Assembly (NCBI GenBank): GCA_002335605.1
Contig: BEDY01000002.1
Location: forward strand, 2,170,001-2,234,000
DNA length: 64,000 bases
DNA from: Prillingera fragicola
Lineage: Eukaryota > Basidiomycota > Tremellomycetes > Trichosporonales > Trichosporonaceae
Direction: 5' to 3'
Below, in pieces: positions 1-10,752 of this stretch (the first letter of the stretch is position 1; every line of letters begins with the position of its first letter). A model generated the notes under the pieces. That model made no database searches and was not told the DNA's origin. It worked only from the letters and a program-made list of their open reading frames with translations. The translations under genes were made by a program, and so were the position numbers.

Positions 1-127
1 GCCCGAATGAACCGAGGTCTGTTCGGGTGAACGAGGAGTACACACTGCACACTGCAGGGAGGACAGTGAGAATCAACGTTGCGTGACAGCGTGTCCTGTG
101 TGTAAAAGTGTGCTCTATCATGGCCCG

Positions 128-3100
128 ATGAGCCAGCATCCCCCTCTGGCTACACTTTTTTCACTCTCCCACTCTATGAGTTCTCCATCATCCCAGCCCT
201 TGCGTCCTCGCGTAAAACGACGTCTATCGCGAGCGCAGCCAGCTCACCAGCCCAGCCTCGACTCGATTGTTGCCATCGTGTCGTCCACACCGCCGGTTCC
301 GTCTTTTTCTTTTTCGAACGGCACCTATCCTTCGCTAGGAGCCTTTGGGGAATCACAGCCTCACGAGTCTTCAGCAGACGACGCATACTACGGCTTATCT
401 CTGTCTGATCAACCTCCGGGGGCGTGCGGCGTGAAAGCCGACGTTTGGATCGGTGCACAGCAGCTCAGTTCACCACCTTCCCCCGCCACGTGAGTCTTGG
501 CGGCGCAAAATAAAGTGGTCATGCTGACTCGTGTCTGCAGAATAGACTCGCAATCTGATTCTCAGGCCGGGGGGGATTACTTTCCCCCCTCGTCCGAGAG
601 CACTGGCGGTGACTCGCCTTCGGCGCCCCAGTCGCGTCGAGCAAATCTGAGTCTCAACATATCAACACTACCTACCTTTGGCTTGGGCGCAGGCATCTCG
701 CCCGCGTCTCTTGTCAGCTCGAGTGCTCCATTCACGGACAACGTGCCTCTCAGCTTGGACCCTTCCGACGACTATTTCCACTTCAATGAGGCTTCCATGG
801 CATCAGCCGCCAACATGGAGGCTTCCATGGGCCTCTCAGCTCAGCCAAATTCCGCGACGCCCATGACCGCTCCCTCCACAACAGGGCAGTTTGGCTACAG
901 GCTACCTGCTTCTCAGCCATCAAGTCCTGTCCGTGGTGTCTTTATGGGAAGCCAGCAGCCTCTTTCGTTGGGCAATGTTGGTCGTCAGAGGAGTACCACG
1001 ATAAGTGGCATGTCACCGTTCGAGCACTCGTTCTCGCCAAATGGACTGGGCCAGCCAAATGGCATGTCCAGTGTCATGGCGGCATCGGCTGTTCCATCCC
1101 ACCTTTCCTTCACCACGATGCAGCCGACACCCGCCGGATCACCACTCGTTCAGTCGCCTGTCACTGCCGCGCCTGTCCACGAGCGTCCTTCCAACCCGGC
1201 CGCATTCGCGGCAGCGCAGGCGATGAATATGGGAATGGGTGACGTGACCATGGAGGATGCAACACATCCTGTATCGCTCAGTCGCCGATCATCGACAAGT
1301 CAACAAAATGCTTCCGCAACTGGTGCCCAAGCGGTGGCGGGTGTTGGTGGCGTGACCCAATCCCAGCACAATGGCACTTCTTTGTCTTCAAATGACATTG
1401 CCGAACGTCTTACCATGGAACGTCTGACTATGTTGGATACGTGAGTTTTACCATCTCAAACTGTGTGCTGACAATACAGAATCGTGAGTCAGGCGCAGAG
1501 TGCCAAGGAGGCATTGTTGCGAGGACAAGAGGATCGACTCCCGGAGGCATTGGGACAGATCAGCAACCAGCTTGATATCGCCACCGACCTGGGCGTTGGT
1601 CCAGCGCAGACTCCTCGTGATACACCTCCTGGTAGTACATCGCAAGTCGTGTCGCCAGTCAACTTTTCGCCCACAGCGCAAACCAGCATAACAGTCAACG
1701 GGATTCCCAGTCAGCAGCAGCAGCAGCAGCAGCAACAGATGACACTTGCACCCGCTGTGCCATCACTACCTGCTCTCCTTCCTTCTCTTCCAGTCGGTGG
1801 CCAACCTGGCATGTCAGCGACTGTGCCCAACTCTGGCATGAACTCGCCCGTCGCCATGACTGGTCCCAGTATCATGCGTCCAGCAACTTCGGTCGACTTT
1901 ATGCAGATGGCGACATCTCAACCTATGGCTCATGGCTACTCCAATGGTCACCAGCTTTCGAACCAGGGCCAGCAACAGGGGCAGAACTCGGTACCCATGC
2001 CGACAACGCCTGTCAACCCCAACACAAACTTTGCCACTGCCATCGGTATGCACGCGCCCATTGTTTCGTCACCACTTGCGCTGCTGCCCCCCTCGCGGGC
2101 AGCCAGCCCCAAGGGCTACCAGCAGTGGCTGCCGGACGGCGTGACTGCCGCTTCAGGAGCAGTTGCTGCTGCTACCGGTGCTCTTGGCCCGGAAGGCATG
2201 GCTCAAGTTGCTGCTCAGGCCCAAGCCCATGCCCAAGCTCAAGCTCAGGCTCAGGCTCAGGCCCACGCGCAAGTTCATGCTCAAGCACAGGCCCACGCCC
2301 AGGCTCAGGCCCATGCACAGGCTCAGGCCGTGCAGGCTCATGTTCAGGCTCAGGTCCAACAAGCCCATGCGCAGGCTCAGGCTCACGCACATGCACATGC
2401 CCAGGCAGCCCACGCGCAGGCTCAGGCTCAGGCTTCGGCTCAGCAGGCACACGACGATGCCAAGTCGCGTCGCTCATCAATCGTTGAGCATCGCGCCGAC
2501 GGTCGTCCTATTGTCCGCGCCCGCAGCGCCTCTGTCGCCAAACCCGGTGCCCTTGCCTTGACGCCGAGCGTGAGCGTGCCTCCTTCAGCCTGGCAGTCGC
2601 GCCAAGGCTCCCCTATTGGGGACGACGACGACGATGACGATGACGCCTCCGAGGACGAGACTGCTCAGCGTCGCACCAAACGTCGCCGCAGCTCGGCCGG
2701 TCCTGGAGACATTGGCGAGGTCTCCAACTCGACAGTCATTTCTGAGGAGATGCGCGCGCAACTTGACAAGATCTTCCACGAGTTCCTCAATAATGTGTGC
2801 TCTGATCTGGACATCTGCGACTCTAAGGGGGAGAAGCTCCACCAGGTGCTCATGCCCAAGAAGATGGCGCGTCTCGACGAGTCGCCCGACTTCCGTCCCT
2901 TCAAGTTCCGCATCCAGGCGTTCACCAATGCCTTCCACGAGGAACTGCAGAACCGCGGTATAACCGAGGAGACCATGTCTGTCAAAAAGGTCAAGGTCTA
3001 CCTCTGGCACCAGGAGCTCATCTCGCGCTTCAACGCCGACGGCAAGAAGGCCAAGTCGAAAGGCAATCACATTTGGCATGTGGACGCCAAGAAGATTCCT

Positions 3101-3592
3101 GGAGGCGGCTACGTCTTCCGCCCATTCAAGCGTAGGATCATTGGCAAGGCTCCCTCCTTTGCCATTGTCAATGTCAAGTACGAATGGGAACCTAAAATCT
3201 GGGACCCTATGGCCCCATCGTCGAACATCAAGCCGACGTTTTCTTCTCCTCCCGGCACCCTTCCTCACTGGCTCCAGTGGGAGGACGGTGTTCGCCTCGT
3301 TGGCACCCCGGATCAGATCTCTCCCCCTATCCAGGTGTCTGCGACGGCCGAATTTATCGACGGAGCAGGAAGCGCCGCGTCACTCGACACCAGCTTTGTT
3401 CTACAGGTGGTGGGCTTGCAGCAAGGGATGGAACAGCCCCTCCCTTACCAGCCTGCTGTCCACCACCAGTGGATGCCCGAATACGCAAACCACGACCCAT
3501 CCGCCATGGACGTGAACGCGGTTCACCAATCTGGCATGGCCTTTTCCACAGGCATGCCCATGTATCAGCAACAGCCCGGCTTTGGCCCATAG
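128..3592 (+). CDS. Large low-complexity nuclear-type protein with conserved C-terminal region
   Basis: Three exons, 128-489, 541-1440 and 1480-3592, give 1124 residues; both introns (51 and 39 nt) have GTGAGT donors and keep frame. An in-frame ATG at 176 is an alternative start, and an upstream exon outside the window cannot be excluded. The first ~660 residues are Ser/Pro/Gln-rich, with a glutamine run near nt 1710-1740. A His-Ala-Gln-Ala repeat covers about residues 667-744. An Asp run and a basic TKRRRSS stretch (possible nuclear signal) follow. A well-folded, conserved-looking block spans about residues 840-1070. Its end (about 1014-1064, from [18 protein letters not shown] to FVLQV) resembles a cadherin-like putative-Ig (He_PIG) module. 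I do not recognise the family; a role in transcription is only inferred from composition. Confidence 0.82.
2212..2452 (+). repeat. HAQA/AQAQ-coding repeat tract
   Basis: Degenerate tandem hexanucleotide array of the CAGGCT/CAAGCC/CATGCC type inside the first gene. It encodes alternating His-Ala and Gln-Ala dipeptides for about 78 residues. Synonymous differences between units suggest selection on the peptide rather than a young slippage array. Confidence 0.9.
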
Positions 3593-5859
3593 AGTGCGGC
3601 CAGGGCAATCGAGACGGCTGGACCCCTCCCCTTTTGTTTATCAACCCAAGGTGTACAAGATAGATGCAGACAGCCGCGAGCGGCAAACGACAAACCGTAT
3701 ACAGTCCTTACAATGATAAAGTAGAGAGGCGCGCGTAGGCTTGCGCGCTGCCGTTTTTATTGTACTGCTAGAGACGATGAAGCAGTACATCTGTACCTGA
3801 ACAGTGCTGGACGTGGCCACGAGAATCACGTCACATGGAGTGCACAGGTTTTGCACCACGGAAGCAGAGAGCAAGGCCTGGGAATGTGACTGCGCGTGTT
3901 GTTGCTTGGCAGGCGGCAGTGTGCGCCAGGCGTGGTCGAGCCTTTCACACGTTCTGACCTCGTTTCCAGCTCCATGGGACAGCAAGACCCAGGTCCTACA
4001 CGCCCACACAGCCACGCCCTGTCCAGCATGTCCCGCCGGCTGTGTCACTCGTGGTTGGTCCGCAGCTTGCATTTCTCATGCAATCTCTAAGCAACCGCGC
4101 CAACCGAAGCACCGCAATGTCTCTCGATTGAATGGGAAGGCCACAGGATGCATTGAAACATTCCGCCAGCCCTGGATATCCCCATGAGGTGAGCGCCTCG
4201 GAATTGTTTTGACTTTTGGAGTCTACCCACATGGGAGTCCTTCCTTCGCTTAAACTGTACCCAAAGTACAGCTAATGCACGTTCCAGATGGGTCCGAAAG
4301 AACAGGACGTAGAGGATCACACACGCACACAGAGTTGAGATATTTCTCAAGCCACCAATGGCCAGCGAAACCGTGGCGAGCCCTGGCACGAGCACTGCTG
4401 AGCGGTTTTCGAATCTTGGCATGGTCAAACTGGTGCGAGAGAAGCGGTTTCCACTGCGCACTGGGTGCCAAGCCCAACGGCGTGGTGCGCATTTGCTGTG
4501 AATGCTGCAAGCGCCACACCGCTGTGTCCCCATCTCTAAGTGTGCTCAATGCCACACACGCGGCGGCCACACCTGTGTTCTCTCTCGGTGGGGGACCCGC
4601 AACACTGTTTTCAATAATAGAGAGGTGACCGAGGTGTTGCTTCATGCGAGGTACGCCAGCCACGCAAGGACACCGTTCTAGTCGCCTGCCACAGCCACCA
4701 ACGTTCCAAGTCCGGCGTTTCTGGAGGCCAGTTGAAGTACGACTGGTCACAGGACCGTCCGGGCCGTAGTATCAAGATGGTCATAAGATTGAGCTAGTCA
4801 TACGAGCACAAGCGGCCGCGTGCATAAGGCGGCCGGTTCCACCGGGTATCCTCACTCGTACGCGGCCGATGGTTCCCTTATCAGCCCCTAAATCCTCGGT
4901 CTTTCCGTGCCAAAGTTCAGCAGAGCGGTCCGTCGGGCTTCTATTCTCCAGAGCTATGACGAGCAGCACGCTAGATCTAGATCCGTTGATAGATCGCACC
5001 TTTAATCATCCCTGCGACCATCCCTTCGCCGTCGTCGGCGAGCCCGAGGGAGCCGCTCGCGGTGTCCAGGACTCTGCACCGAAAAAACCGACCACCCGTC
5101 AAGCACGGCAACCAATGCTGCCAGTGCGAGGAGCAGGCCGGCAGACCGGTCAGGCCCGCGGCTTGAGATCGACGTGCCACCACCTAGGGTGGGGTTGTCA
5201 CGGATCGGCCAACCCTTGTGATCCTTCCCTTGAACAAGACGTTGAAAAACATCTGCAGCTAGGGCAGATCCAGGTGTCTGCCACCGTGATGCACATACAC
5301 GCTGCTCAAGTGTGTGCGGGTCCAAGGGAAAGAAGGATAGGGGCGAATCAAGTCAATGCTTGTGCCACTGATAGTCGGCCGCGCGCGCCCGCGGCAGCCT
5401 CGGTGTAGCCTCGGTGGTGGTCGTGATAATATTTTAATAAATATTTTTGATCCTACCTGCAGCGAGACGTCAGGATAAGGCAAGGGAGGTGGCGTTGCCA
5501 CAACACGTGGATGCGGTAGGGTTTAAGCTTTGCACCCTTTGCAAAGGCTGCATCCGACCTAGCCGAGCGTGGAGCGTGTCCGTGCTGGTCGGGCCGCAAG
5601 TCAGGACGGTCATCTCAGGTGGCGCGGCCATGACGGACACGGACATGGGAGCGTGGCGGACATGGCCGGCATCTCCGTCCATGTTCGACGGTGAAGCCAA
5701 ACCGTCTGCGGCGTGACATGTAACGCCGCGCCTTGCGAAGACGCGCTGAACAAGCCACGTGTAGAGGCGAATTTACCGTTTGGCCGCTTGACGGTTCGGC
5801 CAACTCCAGAGGCACCCAGCTCATGAGGCACTTGACTCCTCCTGTAGCTCCTGCAGCTC

Positions 5860-5920
5860 CATATCGGAGTTCCATCGCTCCAGCAACACATGTGGTTGAA
5901 CAGTATGGAACTCCGATATG
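5860..5920. repeat. Perfect 16-bp inverted repeat (hairpin)
   Basis: CATATCGGAGTTCCAT at 5860-5875 is the exact reverse complement of 5905-5920, separated by 29 nt. Inside the loop CAAC (5884-5887) can pair with GTTG (5895-5898) around ACATGTG, so a transcript would form a stem with an inner second stem. No target-site duplication is visible at the outer edges, which argues against a simple MITE. Confidence 0.9.
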
Positions 5921-7712
5921 ATGCTGGTGTCGGAATAGAACAAGTTGCTTTCAAAACACATCATGTAACTCCAAGCTGCACCTGAGGGGCTGACCACCTC
6001 CGCTGATGTAATGAACAGAGACGGCGATAATCACTCGACAGTTGCAGCCTAGCCTTCCGCCAAGCCTTCCTGTGCACGGGGACCAGATCCCGCCGACCAC
6101 ATGGCCATGCTCCATACCGTGGTTCGCACTGGCATGCTCGGGATACTCACCGACGGTCAGGCGTTGTTAGCCGGCACAGCGCACTGGCCGGCGGCCCTCG
6201 GGCGCCATGGCCGGCGGGTCTGAATGCCGCTGCAAAGTGGCCGGTGGGCACTGCACGCTGCACGAACTGCGGATAGCCTTGGCGGGACGTGTCGGAAGCG
6301 CTCGCTCTGCATGGGCGGCTTCGGCTTTGTGAGGCTTCGACGGCGCGTGCTTCGCCTAACAATGCGGCCCATGATTGCGGCGAGGAGGTCAGCAGATAGA
6401 ATTCCATGTCAGACTGAGTTGGGTCATCAGCCGTTCTTTGCATACATTCCAACACATGACGCTTGGCCCTTGGGCCTGCTATTGTACTTTAGCCGGAGGG
6501 TTTTGCCGTATGCCAACAGTTCTAAAGCATCTGCACTAGCGCTGAGAACGCTAGTGGAGTTGCGGTATGGAGTTATGCAAACGAGGTATGTCGGGAGCTT
6601 CCGCGCTGCAACGAGATCGATCCATCGGCCGGTGGCACTCATTTGTGTCCTCGACACAATTCAGATGACAATGGTATGCGCTAGCTGCGAACCAGAGCAG
6701 AGCAACGAGCTCCAAGCCTCATCTGGCCCACGCTACACACAGTCGTTCCGGCGGCTTTGTTTGCGGCGTCTTGAATGGTGCCCATGTGCCATACCTCGGG
6801 GGCCTGGGGCCTGGCCTGGCTCGGTGGATCCGAGTTCCCCAACACACAGCGCCCGGCAGATCATGCAGATCAGTCAACGGGCCTGCTCCACGACGCAGAG
6901 AGTCTCACGCCATTACCCAACCACCCCCCGTCGTTTGTCCCTTGGCGTACGCGACGATGACTAGAGAACAGACTGAACAACAAGAGGCACCGGTTGGGTG
7001 TGACATCATGCAGCTGACTGACAGGGCGCACCAGGGGGCGCAGGGGGCGCAGCAATGGGTACCTGAACGGCCATCTAAAAAAAAGTCCGAACGAGCCAAG
7101 TTTGGTCTGCAGCTTGGTGCTTGCTGTTGGCCGCATGCCGTCCCCAACCGCTGCATCTGGGAGCCGATGCCGCTGCTGCCTCGGCACCGAGTGCGGGCAG
7201 CAGCAGCATTCGCTAGGCTCGGTGGTGGCAGTCCCGCGTGCAGCGTGCAAGCAGTGCTATGTGTTTGCTTAACAATTCGGCACACATGCAGGGTTGTGGG
7301 CGTAGATGCAGGGCCAGCAGACCCCCCAGAGTATTGCAAAGCAAGACGGGGTTGCAGGGAGTAGTAGTGCTTGCACAGCAGGTTCGGGGATGCAAACATG
7401 CTGAGCAAGATTACACGAGCAGCAGGGTCGGTGTGAGCGAAAAACGCGATCCGAATCTGAGCAGCGAGAGGGATCTGAGACTGCAGTCGAGATTATCGAA
7501 ATAGGCAGCTTTCCGAAGCGGCCTTTCAGATCTCTTCCCCCAGCCACAGCTTCGGCCAACCTCGCCGAGTCAGATCTGGTGCTCGCATCGCTCGGCTTAG
7601 AGTTCAATTCACGCATCGCTGCTGCTCGCCACTGGTTCTGTCTGCGAAAGCTTCTCTCTGTATGCATACTATATGGCTACACGGTGGGATATTATGTACA
7701 GGTAACAGTGGC

Positions 7713-7744
7713 GATGGTGGGATGGTGGGATGGTGGGGTGGTGG
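7713..7744. repeat. 8-nt tandem repeat, G-rich
   Basis: Three perfect copies of GATGGTGG plus a fourth with GG for GA, 200 nt beyond the bZIP stop codon. The G runs could form a quadruplex on the plus strand; the bZIP transcript would carry the C-rich complement. Confidence 0.85.
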
Positions 7745-7943
7745 CTTGGTGCTTGGCAGTTGAGCGCGGCACTTCTTGGCGGCTCGGCACCGGGCAGCAC
7801 AGCTACGATGAACTGAATGGCCAACTCAAACAACTCAGTGTACGAGTGAGAAGCGGTATGGGAGCCGAGAAGCGGGCATGGCTTAGGGACGGGCGAGGTT
7901 CATGTGGTGAAGCGGTGCCATGAACCCGTGCAAGGCGGCCGTC

Positions 7944-8908
7944 TTAGTAGGGCTTTGACTCGTACTTGGCGAGACGGCGCTTCATGTCGGCGAGCTCGCG
8001 GCGAAGGCGAATGTTCTCCTCGTGCGCAAGCTTGATCTCAAGGTCCTTGGCGCCGAGTGTAGACTCGAGGCTTGAGAGGTGTTCCTTGCGCTTGGCGCGG
8101 AACGTGCGGGCAGAGATGCGGTTGCGCACACGCTTGCGTTCGCGTGCCGACAGAGCGCGGTACTCGTCCACCTTCATGCCCCAGATCATGCCGTCGCGCT
8201 CGACGCCCTCGTCGTGGTCGTGCTCGTGGGTAGAGTCGTGTTCACTGTGATGACTGTGCTGCGACCGAGCGTCGACCTCGGGGTCGTGCTCGCCCTCGGC
8301 ATCCGAGTCGGGCGTGTGAACGCTCGTGTAGATGGGTGACGGCGAGGTGACAATCTTGTCCACAAAGTCGACCGACGGCGAAATGGTGTTGACGGTCGAA
8401 GGCGTGCCCGAACCGCTTCCGGAGGCGGTCACGGGAGCGAGGAGGGCAGGCGCAATGGAACCACCAAAGTAGTTCATGTAGTAGTTGCTGGGGCCAGGCT
8501 GGCCAAGCATAGGCATCTGCGTTTGGCTCTGGTTGGCAGCAAGCTGTGCAGACCACGCTGCCGCGGCCTCGTTGGCAAAGAAGTTGGACGAAGTAGTGTC
8601 GGCCGCGGTGCTGATGGGCGCTGCGGCATTGTTCGTGGCGGTGACTGGGGCATTGCTGCTGAGCGGGTTGGGGTTTGAGAGCCAGTCGCTGGGCAGGTTG
8701 GGAAGCACGTTCTGGTAGAGATAGTTGCCCCAAGCTGGAGTAATGCTCTGCTGCTGTCGTGTCAGCTCTTGTTCGTTTGAGCGCCGATGGCGGCAGCGGC
8801 AGCGGCGGTGAGGCCGGGCGCGATGAGAGCCACACTCACGAAAATGTTGTTGGCCTTATCGGGGGCCGCGCCCTGCGGGGTGTAGGCTGACGCAGCAAGT
8901 GCGTCCAT
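7944..8908 (-). CDS. bZIP transcription factor
   Basis: Two exons, 8840-8908 and 7944-8753, give 292 residues starting MDALAASAYTPQG. The 86-nt intron has a GTGAGT donor and a GCTGAC branch site; its acceptor lies in a CAGCAGCAG run, so one or two Gln may be skipped. The protein is Ser/Thr/Ala-rich at the N-terminus, has an acidic His/Glu/Asp-rich stretch before the DNA-binding region, and ends in a bZIP domain. The basic region reads RNRISARTFRAKRKEHL with the invariant Asn-x7-Arg spacing, followed by a leucine zipper reaching almost to the C-terminus. It should bind DNA as a dimer in the nucleus. The exact regulator (stress, unfolded protein or other) cannot be told. Its upstream region is long (1.8 kb). 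Confidence 0.92.
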
Positions 8909-10752
8909 TGTTGACGAGAGAGTGGGTGTAGGTGGTGGTCTAGGACAGAGGAGTGGGAGGGAGTGACAACAGTGTGCTTGTGCTTATAAGTATCGAGGGA
9001 GGAATACCGATAGCAGCTGCAGCAGGCTGGGGCATCGGTCTATATGCATTTATAACAAAGTGTGTAGCAGGAGCAGCAGGGGGAGCGTGTGTCGCCAGGG
9101 CGAGGGACCCTGGACGCAGGGTCGGCCATTCAGGGTATCCCGGTCATGACAGTTTGTTAGGTCAGCGTCACTTGGTCCACTCGACCGAGCATCTCTTGCT
9201 GCGACTAGTGCCCGATGCTCACTCCGCAAAACCCTCTCGGCCGCCGTCGCCGCGGTACACTGCTATCGACTGCTGCTGCTCCCGGCCGCCGCCGAGGCAT
9301 GCATATGGTATTACAGTTTGCATGAGGCAGCATTACAAAACTGTTAGGACATTGCTAGCAACCACTCACACGCAACAGCGCGGTTGCCCGATATCGGAGG
9401 AGACGTTGCCATGCTCATGCTCCACATGCTGACGACTCGGTCTGCCGCAACATAGCCTCAACATTGCAGCATTCCGGTAATCTACTTGCTCTAGAACACC
9501 TAGACTGTCCGGGACGGGCCAAAACGACGCACTCTTCCCCCCCGATAGTCCTTGACAACAGATCGTCATCATCTTTGCCACTCTTCCAACGCACTGTCCA
9601 ATACGATAGTAGCTAGCATTTCTCGAGGGCAGAACCGGACCAAAACCGATGCCGAAAGCGCGTCCTGGAGCGTCGCGGGCCTCTAATTGCTTGAGAGCAT
9701 GGGACGGCGCGAAAGCGGCGGGTGCACGGTGCCAGGCAGGTTCCTATTCCCCGGGTGCAATCTTGATCGTGAGCAAGGCAAGAGCAGTTGGTGCTGCTGG
9801 TACTCGCTGGAACGAGACGCTCGCACCAATCTCCGGCAGATCTGCGCGGGCAGGCGGCCAAAAGGAGGCAAAACAAGCTCTGGGCAGTGACGCCGAAGCC
9901 GCAGCAGGGACGTCCCCGGCCGCGGCGCACACGTGATGGCTACAGCCGCAGAAGCAGCATACTCCAATCGAGGCGGAAGGAGATCCACAGATTACTCCGC
10001 CCGCCCAGAGAGCGAGGAGGAACAGGCGGAACATTTCCGTCAGACAAGGTCCCAGTCTCGCCAGTCGTTCTGCTCGTTTCGTTCTCATGATCTCATCCTT
10101 GCATGATCCCAACGGGTAGTACACTGACCGCTTGTCGCTTGTCGTCTCCATGCCCAGCCCCTTCTACGTCGTGCCTATCCTGCTCCAGCCCACTGTCAGT
10201 GCCCACCGAACACCAAAAACGTGTTCTTTTGTTTCCTTGACCCAACCTAAAAGCTCATTTCCGCCCATGATCGACAAGAACGACCACTGACTGGACGAGC
10301 AACGCCAAACGGCCTCCGCGGTTCAACCCATCATCGCTCATCTGGCATCCCTGCCAAAGGCCAGCGTCGTAACTGCTACCACACCGTTCACCCGAGCCGA
10401 AGACGGTCCGTCCAGGCTGAACGCTCGTCGCCGATCTTGTGCCCTATTCCAACGATCTCGCCAAGAAGTGACATCAAAAAGTAGCTAATGCCATCGCGGA
10501 GCCGAAAGCTTGTTGCGTTTTTACTACGTGTTTGGACCACTGCCTATTGTGCAGACTGCTCAGCGCCAGACGTTGCGTTGTCTGTTGCCCGAACGCCAAA
10601 CCTTGCATATTCCGCCGTTGCAGTGACAGCATTCCGGTAAAGTCATCGGCACACCTGTTCTGACGATCATTAACTCTCAACTCTGATACGCTGATGCATC
10701 GCAACCGCAACCCCGCTTCCGACTTCTAGCTGTTCCTGGCCGTTGCAAGCTA
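8909..10752. other. Upstream region of the bZIP gene
   Basis: 1.84 kb between the bZIP start codon and the 3' end of the dehydrogenase gene. A TATA-like TTATAAATG lies on the minus strand near 9047-9055, about 140 nt before the ATG, and another AT-rich patch lies near 8980. No convincing coding frame was seen. This is probably a long promoter and 5' leader. Confidence 0.5.

Larger units (their letters stand above)
3593..7943. other. 4.35-kb convergent intergenic region
   Basis: Lies between the 3' ends of the first gene and the bZIP gene. Open frames on both strands (the longest is 246 codons, 6224-6964 +) lack recognisable domains, sensible splice sites and the codon character of the flanking genes, so I call no gene. 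The stretch holds an AT-rich patch at 5428-5452, a perfect inverted repeat at 5860-5920, GC-rich GCCGGC-containing sequence around 6160-6260, and an 8-nt G-rich tandem repeat at 7713-7744. A non-coding RNA gene or a decayed element is possible. Confidence 0.6.

Noticed and set aside
5855..5925. MITE or transposon terminal repeats
   Set aside because: Arms are only 29 nt apart, no target-site duplication and no second copy in the window; described as a hairpin instead.
6224..6964. 246-codon plus-strand frame in the long convergent gap
   Set aside because: Arg/Cys/Ser-rich sequence without helices, domains or splice context; composition matches random translation of GC-rich DNA.
7600..7620. 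tRNA B-box-like GTTCAATTC
   Set aside because: No acceptor stem, A box or anticodon arm could be placed around it.
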